Assembly: GCA_036501025.1 (NCBI GenBank)
Contig: DASYBB010000243.1
Coordinates: 1-64,000 of the forward strand
Source of the DNA: DASUBV01 sp036501025
GTDB taxonomy: Bacteria; Actinomycetota; Actinomycetes; Streptosporangiales; Streptosporangiaceae
Length of the DNA stretch: 64,000 nucleotides
Direction of reading: 5' to 3'
Both the position numbers and the translations under genes were made by a program. Within the stretch, counting starts at the first letter, position 1. The number at the start of each line of letters is the position of its first letter. This document shows, in pieces, positions 58,091 to 64,000 of this stretch. The notes under the pieces were generated by a model. That model did no database searches and had not been told where the DNA came from. It worked only from the letters and a program-made list of their open reading frames with translations.

Positions 58091-59128
58091 TTACTGCGGG
58101 GCCATCCGGGGACAGTCGGCCGGGTCGGTGACCACCCGGATCGGCGAGCCCGCGAGGTAAGCCGCCACGTCCTCCGACATGCGCGGCCAGGCCGCGCGCC
58201 AGCCCTGCTCGGTGACGTACCCGGTGTGCGGGGTGAGGACGACGTTGTCGAGTGACCGGAACGGGTGGTCGGCGGGGAGCGGCTCGCGGTCGAAGACGTC
58301 GAGCCCGGCTCCGGCCAGGTGGCCGGAGCGGAGCGCGGCGATCAGGGCGGCCTCCTCGACGATCGGGCCGCGGGAGATGTTGACCAGGATGGCGCCCGGC
58401 TTCACCCGGGCAAACTCATCGGCGCCCAGCGTGTTGCGGGAGCGCTCGGAGAACACGAGGAAGACGCCGAGGACGTCGGCGTCGGCCAGCAGCGCGTCCT
58501 TGCTGGCCTTGGTGATGCCGAGCTCGGCGCAGCGTTCCTGGGTGAGGTTCGGGCTCCACGCGACGACGTCCATGCCGAGCGCCCGGGCGACCGGGATCAT
58601 GGCGCCGCCCAGGCGGCCGGCGCCGAGCAGGCCGAGCGTCTGGCCGGCCAGCGGGACGGGGAACCCGGTCTGCCAGCCGCCCGCCCGGATGACCCGGTCC
58701 TCGATGCCGGTCCGCTTGGCGACCGCGAAGATCAGGGCCCAGGCCATCTCGGAGGGCGCTGGCAGGCCGCGCATCGTTTCGTAAGGGGAGGGGCTGGCGG
58801 GGGCCGCCGGGCCGGTGTCGGCGGTGCCGCTCAGCAGGATCCCGCGCTCGATCCGGGCCTGATGATCGATGACGCTGCTGGTCCGGCCGTTGCAGACGAT
58901 CAGCTTCAGGTCCGGGAGGGCCTCGAGAACCGCACGCGGGAAGCGCGCCCGCTGCTGGGTGATGACGACGACCTCGTAGCCCGCCAGCTCGGCGGCCAGC
59001 CGCTCGGGCGGGATCGCCTCGCGGTAGACGGTGATCTCGGCGTCCTCGGGCAGCGCCTCCCAGTCGCCGTACTCGAGAGCCACGCCGATGTAGTCATCGA
59101 GGATCGCGATCTTCCGCACGCCCGCCAC
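58091..59128 (-). CDS. D-2-hydroxyacid dehydrogenase family protein
   Basis: A 345-residue dehydrogenase of the D-isomer-specific 2-hydroxyacid family. It has the NAD-binding motif LGLLGAGRLGGAMIPVARALGMDVVAWSPN (from about residue 167), catalytic Arg in VNISRGPIVEEAAL, Glu in the next segment and His in LTPHTGYVTEQG. An N-terminal regulatory-like half carries IAILDDYIGVALEYGDWE. Typical substrates are 2-hydroxyacids such as glyoxylate or phosphoglycerate; this branch is not a PGDH. GTG 59128 is chosen; GTG 59119 also possible. Confidence 0.9.
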   Translation of the reverse strand: MAGVRKIAILDDYIGVALEYGDWEALPEDAEITVYREAIPPERLAAELAGYEVVVITQQRARFPRAVLEALPDLKLIVCNGRTSSVIDHQARIERGILLSGTADTGPAAPASPSPYETMRGLPAPSEMAWALIFAVAKRTGIEDRVIRAGGWQTGFPVPLAGQTLGLLGAGRLGGAMIPVARALGMDVVAWSPNLTQERCAELGITKASKDALLADADVLGVFLVFSERSRNTLGADEFARVKPGAILVNISRGPIVEEAALIAALRSGHLAGAGLDVFDREPLPADHPFRSLDNVVLTPHTGYVTEQGWRAAWPRMSEDVAAYLAGSPIRVVTDPADCPRMAPQ

Positions 59129-59230
59129 CTTCGCTCCGCCTTGGACAGCGCCTCAGTATCCCATCGTGCTCGGCGCGGCCGCGGGCCGGCGAATCCCCGG
59201 GGCGGCCAGCCTCAGCTCCATGCCACGCAT

Positions 59231-59626
59231 CTACACCAAGACTCGCGGCACCGTCGGGTCGATGCGGGCGATGTCGCCCGGGTCGCTCGTGACGATGGCG
59301 TGATGGCGCTGCCGGGCGCACAGCACGACGTGCACCTCCACGACGTCATCGTGTCCGGCGGCCGCGCACATCAGCCCGACGGCCCGGGCCGCGCTCAGCG
59401 TCATGACCGCGATGTCGATGTCGGGAGAGTTGAGCAGCCGGGCCAGACGCGCCTGGCGAGGGCCGCGCCAGGCCTGCGCCGCGGCCTCGGCGGGAACGCA
59501 GATCGTGCCGCCGCGCCGGCGGGCTGCCTCCAGGCGCGCCTGCATGGCCAGGGCCTTAGCGGGATGGTCGAGCGCGAGGAGCGCTCCGGTGTCGAGCGTC
59601 AGCCCGGTCGTCACGACCGGGCTCAT
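59231..59626 (-). CDS. PIN-domain toxin (VapC-like)
   Basis: A 131-residue PIN-domain protein, toxin of a VapBC-type pair. Acidic sites of the RNase centre are seen in TLDTGALLALD, VPAEAAAQAW, and VVLCARQRHHAIVTSDPGDIARI, with GHDDVVEVHVV between. The ATG overlaps the antitoxin stop by four bases (ATGA), the usual toxin-after-antitoxin coupling. Cleavage target (tRNA or rRNA in known VapCs) cannot be predicted. Confidence 0.88.
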   Translation of the reverse strand: MSPVVTTGLTLDTGALLALDHPAKALAMQARLEAARRRGGTICVPAEAAAQAWRGPRQARLARLLNSPDIDIAVMTLSAARAVGLMCAAAGHDDVVEVHVVLCARQRHHAIVTSDPGDIARIDPTVPRVLV

Positions 59627-59880
59627 CCGGCCTTCCTGCGACCCGGCCGCGCCTGGCCGGTCAGCCCGGCCTGGTCCAGCTCGCCCTCGGCCTGCTGCCG
59701 GACCTCATCGGGGACCGGCGTTTCCGCCTGCCAGTCGGCCAGGATGTCGTCAAGCCGCTCGCGTTCCTGGTAGTCCTCCACCGCCCTGGCCACATAGGCG
59801 CTGACCTGACGCTCCCCGCCCGCGGCGCGCCTGATGTTCTCGACGAGCTCGTCGGGAAGGCTCACCGTGATGCGTTTCAT
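59623..59880 (-). CDS. Ribbon-helix-helix antitoxin (VapB-like)
   Basis: An 85-residue antitoxin. The N-terminal RHH DNA-binding motif is MKRITVSLPDELVENIRRAAG followed by VSAYVARAVEDYQERERLDD, and the C-terminal half should wrap around the PIN toxin. Pair with the downstream PIN gene. Its promoter suggests a leaderless transcript with operator repeats on the start codon, the usual autoregulated arrangement. Confidence 0.9.
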   Translation of the reverse strand: MKRITVSLPDELVENIRRAAGGERQVSAYVARAVEDYQERERLDDILADWQAETPVPDEVRQQAEGELDQAGLTGQARPGRRKAG

Positions 59881-59893
59881 ACGATTATCATAC
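59878..59893 (-). promoter_or_regulatory. vapBC promoter element, predicted leaderless, with direct repeats
   Basis: On the minus strand the -10-like TATGAT (59892-59887) ends six bases before the ATG (59880), so the transcript likely begins at or next to the start codon. GTATG occurs as a direct repeat (59893-59889 and 59882-59878), the second overlapping the ATG, as expected for RHH antitoxin binding. Confidence 0.5.
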
Positions 59894-59928
59894 TCTGCCG
59901 GCGGCCGTCAGCAGCTGTTCAGCGCCTC

Positions 59929-60330
59929 CTAGGGCACCGTGATCGTGACGGCCCGGCTGTGGGTCGGGGCCAGGCCGGAGGCGCCGCGGAACACGAGCTC
60001 CCACTTCCAGGTGCCCGCGGCCCGGATCTTGAACGAGACCGCGCCGGACGCGCTCGTCAGGTGCGGGTAGGTCATCGGGCCCATCGGGCGGTCGGCGCGG
60101 GCGACCTCCAGGACGACCGCCTGGTGGGCGACGGCCGACCTGCCCGCGTGCAGCACGCCCCGGATGTAGACCGGCTGCATGCCGGGGTCGCGGGCGGGCG
60201 CGCTGATGGACAGGGTCGTCCGGCTCTGCGCCGAGGCGGGTGCCGCGACGGCCAGGCCGGCCGCCGTGAACACGGCGGTCGCACCCATCGCGGTGACTGC
60301 GGCAGCGCGATGCGAAAGCGGCGAGCGCAT
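59929..60330 (-). CDS. Small secreted protein (Ig-like beta domain)
   Basis: A 133-residue exported protein. A Sec signal peptide (residues about 9-34, AVFTAAGLAVAAPASAQS) with an AxA cleavage site precedes a beta-rich domain with repeated strand patterns (PVYIRGVLHAGRSAVAHQAVVLEVARA, TWKWELVFRGASGL, SRAVTITVP). This resembles bacterial Ig-like repeats in shape. No catalytic motif. Situated alone next to the divergent kinase gene. Confidence 0.75.
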   Translation of the reverse strand: MRSPLSHRAAAVTAMGATAVFTAAGLAVAAPASAQSRTTLSISAPARDPGMQPVYIRGVLHAGRSAVAHQAVVLEVARADRPMGPMTYPHLTSASGAVSFKIRAAGTWKWELVFRGASGLAPTHSRAVTITVP

Positions 60331-60454
60331 TTCGTGCTCCTCTCGGTCAGGCCCCTGATCCTGAGGTGCGCCGCGCCGCCGTCGGCCGCGCGGTCACGGT
60401 AGCTGCTACCCGCCCGGCGCGTTTTACTCATGGGTTCAGTGGGTGCCGAGCCCG

Positions 60455-60478
60455 AGCCGCTCAGTCATGCGAGCGGCT
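60455..60478. repeat. 8-bp inverted repeat upstream of the P-loop kinase
   Basis: AGCCGCTC (60455-60462) and GAGCGGCT (60471-60478) with an 8-base loop lie 11 bases before the GTG start at 60490 and could be an operator or a leader hairpin. There is no clear ribosome site between the hairpin and the start. Confidence 0.6.
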
Positions 60479-60489
60479 AGCTTAGGCCG

Positions 60490-61020
60490 GTGATCATATG
60501 GATTAACGGGGCGTTCGGGGCGGGCAAGACGACGCTGGCGGAGGAGCTGCACCGGCGGCTTCCGGACGCGGTCCTCTATAACCCCGAGGACGTCGGTCTC
60601 ATGCTGTGGAAGTGGATGCCGCCGAACGGTGACTTCCAGCACTTGCCGAGCTGGCGGGAACTGGTCGTTGCGACCGCGCTGTCACTGCGCAGGCACCACG
60701 CGGGCACGCTCATCGTTCCGATGTCACTGATCCGCGACGGCTACCGGGCCGAGATCCTCGGCGGCCTGGCCGACGGGGGCGAGGAGGTCCTGCACGTCTT
60801 CCTTGAGGTGGACGCCTCGGTGCTCCGCGAGCGGCTCAATGCCCGCGTGACTGCGCCCGGCACGGACTGGAACCAGGCAGCCGTCGAGCTCAGCATGACC
60901 GGCGTGGATGAGATGGTGGCCGCTGCCGCCCGCCAGCCGGCCGGGACGCTCATGCTGCGCTCGGACAGGCTCACCCCGGCGGCGCTGGCGGACGCGGTGC
61001 TGGCCAGGTCACAGGGCTGA
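60490..61020 (+). CDS. P-loop kinase (TmrB/adenylyl-sulphate-kinase-like)
   Basis: A 176-residue small nucleotide-binding protein. The Walker A motif is WINGAFGAGKTTLAEEL (from residue 4) and an acidic second strand motif is YNPEDVGLML. The C-terminal helix pattern LRERLNARV resembles the lid Arg of AAA-33/shikimate-kinase-like folds, close to the tunicamycin-resistance protein TmrB or small-molecule kinases. The exact substrate is unknown. GTG 60490 directly begins strand 1. It overlaps the end of the minus-strand relic by about 50 bases. Confidence 0.8.
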   Translation: MIIWINGAFGAGKTTLAEELHRRLPDAVLYNPEDVGLMLWKWMPPNGDFQHLPSWRELVVATALSLRRHHAGTLIVPMSLIRDGYRAEILGGLADGGEEVLHVFLEVDASVLRERLNARVTAPGTDWNQAAVELSMTGVDEMVAAAARQPAGTLMLRSDRLTPAALADAVLARSQG

Positions 61021-61354
61021 GGCTCCGCGGATTAGGCTGGAAGCGCACGTCGGGGGAAGAAGCGTCATGACGGATAACACCGAGCCCGCGATCCTCGCGG
61101 GGGCTGCTACTGGGGAATGGTCCCATGCCGATGTCCTCGACGGCGATGATGCGCAGTCGCCGCCACAGGTGCTGTGCCACATCGGGCGAGGTCGCGTACA
61201 TCTCGTAGGCGGCGAGGACGGCGTTGTCGACGTGACTCCTGCGGATCTCCTTCTGCAGCACGGAGACGAGATCGTCGACCGGGATGCCGTGGGGCGAGAC
61301 GATCTGCGAGTAAGGATCCTCGCTGACGTGGCCGGGGCCATAACGGCGTGGCAT
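60971..61354 (-). pseudogene. Truncated MgsA/RarA-C-like remnant
   Basis: A minus-strand frame begins at ATG 61354 and for about 57 residues resembles MgsA/RarA C-terminal-like proteins (GIPVDDLVSVLQKEIRRS, VDNAVLAAYEMYATS, VAQHLWRRLRIIAVEDIG). After the SEDIG-like motif the sequence becomes non-conserved (SSSPREDRGLGVIRH) and runs into the convergent kinase gene. The usual 100 or more further residues are missing. No clear ribosome site. Probably a truncated, inactive copy. Confidence 0.5.
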
Positions 61355-61405
61355 GGCTAGGGTCTGTGGTGGTGCTCGGCTCATGATCACGCAGGAAGGG
61401 CGTCC

Positions 61406-61915
61406 TTGTCTGACAAGCCGGAACAGCAACTGCCGCCGCCGCTCAGAGGCATCCCCGTCACTCAGATCGCGATGGTCGTCCCGGATCTGGAAGCCAGCGT
61501 CGCGACCTGGAGCGCCACCCTCGGTCACGAGGGGTGGCCGATATATGCCTTCGGCCCCGAGAACGTTCCGTTTCTCAGATACCGGGGTGATCCAGCGACT
61601 TTCACTATGCGCGTGGCCCTCTCGTCCGGGTCTCCGCAGATCGAGCTCATTGAGCCGGGGGATGGGCCCTCCATTTACCATGACTTTATAGATGCTCACG
61701 GGTATGGCGTCCATCACCTGGGATTTCATGTCGCCGACTCGGGCACCGTGATCCGTAATATGAGGTCCGCCGGCTACGCGCCCGTCCAGGAGGGAGCCGG
61801 CTACGCGCCAGATGGCGGCGGCAGCTTCTTCTACTTTGACCTCACGGCCACGCTGGGCCTGTACCTCGAGGTGATCACAGTGCCAGAGGGCCGCCGCCCC
61901 GGCGAGTCCCCGTGA
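61406..61915 (+). CDS. VOC-family protein (methylmalonyl-CoA epimerase/glyoxalase-like)
   Basis: A 169-residue VOC protein. Core pieces are TQIAMVVPDLEASVATWSATLGHEGW, IELIEPGDGPSIYHDFI, GYGVHHLGFHVADS and YFDLTATLGLYLEVI; the His and Glu spacing is as in metal-binding VOC enzymes such as epimerases. The TTG start at 61406 has GGAAGG six bases upstream. Codon use is more AT-rich (ATA, AAT, GTT, CAT appear) than in most of the window, suggesting recent transfer. Co-directional with the drug exporter. Confidence 0.83.
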   Translation: MSDKPEQQLPPPLRGIPVTQIAMVVPDLEASVATWSATLGHEGWPIYAFGPENVPFLRYRGDPATFTMRVALSSGSPQIELIEPGDGPSIYHDFIDAHGYGVHHLGFHVADSGTVIRNMRSAGYAPVQEGAGYAPDGGGSFFYFDLTATLGLYLEVITVPEGRRPGESP

Positions 61916-62055
61916 CGCAGCCGCCGACGGTGACATGCTGGTAGCCCGTCAGGAGCAGGCCTGAATCCGGGCCAGGCCGGCGCGGCCGCGTCCCGTTTCG
62001 TCCGCCGTCACGGAGTGGTCCTCGCGGTACCGGCGGGGCGGGCAAGGCTGGGGTG

Positions 62056-63618
62056 ATGACTCTGGGGGGACGGTCCAGGCAGCGCCTGACGCTGGCCGTG
62101 GCCTGCACCGCTCAGGTCATGATGGTGCTTGATGTCCTGATAGTGAGCGTCGCCCTGCCGGCCATGCAGCGCGAGATTCACCTGTCGCCCGCGGGCCTGG
62201 AGTGGGTGGTGAGCGCGTACGCCCTGGCGCTGGCCGCCCTGATCCCGCTGGGCGGCGCGCTCGGCGACCATTTCGGGCGCAAGCGCACCTTCGTGGCGGG
62301 GGTCATCGTCTTCACGCTCGCGTCGGCGGGCTGTGCTCTCTCGACCTCGGGCGGGACTCTGATCGGCTTTCGGGTGGTGCAGGGAACTGGCGGCGCCGTC
62401 ATGTCATCGCTGACCCTGTCGCTGCTCTCCGAGGCGTATCCCCCGGAGGACAGGGCGCGTCCGATCGGGATCTGGGCTGCCGTGAGCGGCCTGGCCGTGG
62501 CAGCCGGCAGCGTCGTCGGCGGGCTGCTGCTCAGCGTGTTCCCCTGGTCATCGATCTTCTGGGTCAACGTCCCGATCGGAGTGCTGGTCGTGGCCATCTC
62601 CCTGGCCGCGGTCGCGGAGTCCCGCGAGCCGGTGCCTCGTCCCTTCGACAGCGCCGGCGTCGTGCTGAGCGCTTCCGGGCTTCTCCTCCTGACCTTTGGC
62701 TTCGTTGACTCCGCCGACGCCACGTGGGGCTCGCCCATCGTGATCGGCAGCGTCGCGGCCGGCGCCGTGATCCTGGCCGCCTTCTTCGTGCGGGAGAGCA
62801 AGGTCGCGTATCCGATGGTCCCCCCGGCACTGCTGCGAACCCGGGGGTTCGGCCGGGCTTCTGCGGTATACCTGCTGGCCTACCTTGCGTTCTCGGGATT
62901 CATTTACTACGTCACGCTGTTCTTCCAGAACGTTGAAGGATGGTCGGCGCTTCGCACCGGCCTGTCCTGGCTCTTCTTCTGCGTTCCGTATTTCTTCGTC
63001 GCCCAGCTCGGGAAGCGGATCGGGCGCCGGCTGTCCGCGGCGTCGGCTGTGGGACTGGGCTGCCTCATCGCCGCCGCGGGCATGTTCGGCATGAGCCAGG
63101 TGACGACCTCGACGCCGTTCGCGTGGCCCGCGGCCTGCTACATCCTGGTCGGGGTGGGCTTCGCGCTGATGGTCCCGGCGGGATCGACAGCGGCCATGGC
63201 CGAGGTTCCCGAGGGATCTTCCGGGATCGGCTCGGGCGTGTTCAATGCCTGCCGGCAGATCGGGACCGCGATGGGACTGGCCATCCTGGGTTCGATTGGC
63301 GCCAGCGTGATCCTGGCCGACTGGCACCGGCAGTCCGGGGCCTTCCCGCCCGGCGAGCGGCACAGCGCGGCGCAGGCCGGCGCTGACGTCGCAGGCGGCC
63401 AGATTCACGTGGTCACGGCCGCCGTGGGCCGGCTGGCCCGCGGACCGGCCGAGATCGCATTCCTCCGGGGCTTTGAGGTCGCCCTGCTGGCGGCGGGCGC
63501 GATCATGGCCGCGGCCGGCCTCGTGGGTTTCCTGGGCCTGCGGCACCTCAGCGCACCTGCGACACCGGCGCCCGCGGGCAGCCAGTCCGATGAGCCTCGC
63601 GTGCGGAATGCCGGGTAG
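62056..63618 (+). CDS. DHA2-type (EmrB/QacA-like) MFS drug exporter
   Basis: A 520-residue MFS exporter with about 14 helices. Family signs are MVLDVLIVSVALPAMQREI (motif D1), WVVSAYALALAALIPLGGALGDHFGRKR (motif A part) and GFRVVQGTGGAVMSSLTLSLL (motif B), with IWAAVSGLAVAAGSVVGGLL (motif C). The likely role is export of toxic compounds. ATG 62056 is next to GTG 62053. GC is slightly below the window norm. No local regulator is seen in the window to its right. Confidence 0.92.
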   Translation: MTLGGRSRQRLTLAVACTAQVMMVLDVLIVSVALPAMQREIHLSPAGLEWVVSAYALALAALIPLGGALGDHFGRKRTFVAGVIVFTLASAGCALSTSGGTLIGFRVVQGTGGAVMSSLTLSLLSEAYPPEDRARPIGIWAAVSGLAVAAGSVVGGLLLSVFPWSSIFWVNVPIGVLVVAISLAAVAESREPVPRPFDSAGVVLSASGLLLLTFGFVDSADATWGSPIVIGSVAAGAVILAAFFVRESKVAYPMVPPALLRTRGFGRASAVYLLAYLAFSGFIYYVTLFFQNVEGWSALRTGLSWLFFCVPYFFVAQLGKRIGRRLSAASAVGLGCLIAAAGMFGMSQVTTSTPFAWPAACYILVGVGFALMVPAGSTAAMAEVPEGSSGIGSGVFNACRQIGTAMGLAILGSIGASVILADWHRQSGAFPPGERHSAAQAGADVAGGQIHVVTAAVGRLARGPAEIAFLRGFEVALLAAGAIMAAAGLVGFLGLRHLSAPATPAPAGSQSDEPRVRNAG

Positions 63619-63737
63619 CTGGCGAGGCGAGGGATTCCTGCTGCGATGAATTCAGGCGAGCTCGCGCGTCTGTCCTGATGACCTTCGCCGGGACGTCCTA
63701 CCCTGCTGCCCGGCACGAGACACCACGGGAGTACGCA

Positions 63738-64000
63738 ATGCCGACCACGTCCGAGGATCAGGCCACTGCGCGGCACGGCCGCCCGCCCATCGCCGACCTG
63801 GCCACCTGGCAGGCCGCCCGGGATGAGCTCCTGGTCCGCGAGAAGGCCCACACCCACGAGGGCGACGCCATCGCCGCGGCCCGCCGCCGGCTGCCGATGG
63901 TGGAGTTCGACCCGACGGTCGAGGTCACCGGGCCCGACGGCCCGGTCCCGTTCCTGGACCTGTTCCAGGGCCGCGATGAGCTCGTGGTCTACAAGCACAT
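63738..64000 (+). CDS. DUF899-family thioredoxin-like protein, cut by window end
   Basis: Start of a DUF899 protein. The first 87 residues (PPIADLATWQAARDELLVREKAHTHEGDAIAAARRRLPMVEF, LDLFQGRDELVVYKH) match the family N-terminus, quoted in parts; the gene continues beyond base 64000. DUF899 proteins carry a thioredoxin-like fold without a conserved active site. GGGAG precedes ATG 63738. Co-directional with the exporter. Confidence 0.88.
   Translation, partial: MPTTSEDQATARHGRPPIADLATWQAARDELLVREKAHTHEGDAIAAARRRLPMVEFDPTVEVTGPDGPVPFLDLFQGRDELVVYKH

Noticed and set aside
61009..61341. Alternative minus-strand frame next to the MgsA-like relic
   Set aside because: Arg/Ser-rich shadow of the relic frame with no family resemblance.

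Overview
The window is a very GC-rich, gene-dense stretch of chromosome from an actinomycete (Streptomyces/Streptosporangiales-like). Pointers are the G/C-rich third codon positions, many GTG starts and 4-base ATGA/GTGA gene overlaps, and actinobacterial families: DUF1707 membrane proteins, a DUF574-type SAM methyltransferase, PASTA repeats, F420/LLM oxidoreductases and F420/PPOX-type flavin-binding proteins. No rRNA, tRNA, CRISPR array, integrase or transposase was seen. Gene names are by recognition of motifs and family resemblance, not by database search.

Region by region. 0.2-5.1 kb: an orphan ParA ATPase, an F420/NADP reductase-like protein, a broken FAD-linked oxidase (nonsense plus frameshift), a J-domain-like/PASTA protein and a DMT exporter. 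5.2-18.6 kb: a terminal-oxidase island in two divergent operons. Leftward run a cupredoxin-like protein, oxidase subunits II, I and III, a small membrane protein, heme O synthase and a further membrane protein. Rightward run a response regulator, a histidine kinase, a membrane-anchored protein, a multi-TM/SCO fusion, a lipoprotein and CtaG. Together they supply the catalytic core, heme O, copper delivery to CuA/CuB and a probable dedicated regulator. 18.6-24.1 kb: two PPOX proteins, a methyltransferase, a beta-lactamase-fold hydrolase, a YjbR-like protein and a CocE-type hydrolase. 24.2-28.6 kb: a stress block (small acidic protein, DJ-1/PfpI protein, YegP, BrkB) in which four genes carry a GNNT-N14/15-GGGNAG promoter-like box of the SigB/SigF type.

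28.7-32.7 kb: a PHP phosphoesterase, an F420-dependent G6PD-like enzyme, an alpha/beta hydrolase and an SRPBCC protein. 32.9-38.5 kb: an acyl-CoA catabolic operon (two acyl-CoA dehydrogenases, an ADP-forming acyl-CoA synthetase and a MFE-2-like SDR). 38.6-46.8 kb: DUF574 methyltransferase, FAD oxidoreductase, epoxide-hydrolase-like enzyme, then a gene graveyard (Phd antitoxin, epimerase and DUF2071 relics) next to an intact ArsR repressor, then MHS-type and lactate-type carboxylate transporters and an endonuclease/phosphatase-fold protein. 46.8-59.1 kb: accessory enzymes, including four RibD-C/dihydrofolate-reductase-like proteins, two LLM oxidoreductases, two DUF1707 paralogues, AraC and TetR regulators, a CYTH protein, a methyltransferase and a phosphotransferase. 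59.2-64 kb: a VapBC-like toxin-antitoxin pair, a secreted protein, a P-loop kinase, a truncated MgsA/RarA-like relic, a VOC protein of lower GC, a DHA2-type drug exporter and the start of a DUF899 gene cut by the window edge.

The most notable items are the oxidase island, whose subunit I lacks the usual D- and K-channel residues; the 38-bp perfect palindrome bridging a stop and a start codon at 53.2 kb; the matching stress promoters at 24-28.6 kb; and the staged decay of the arsR operon at 41.8-42.3 kb.
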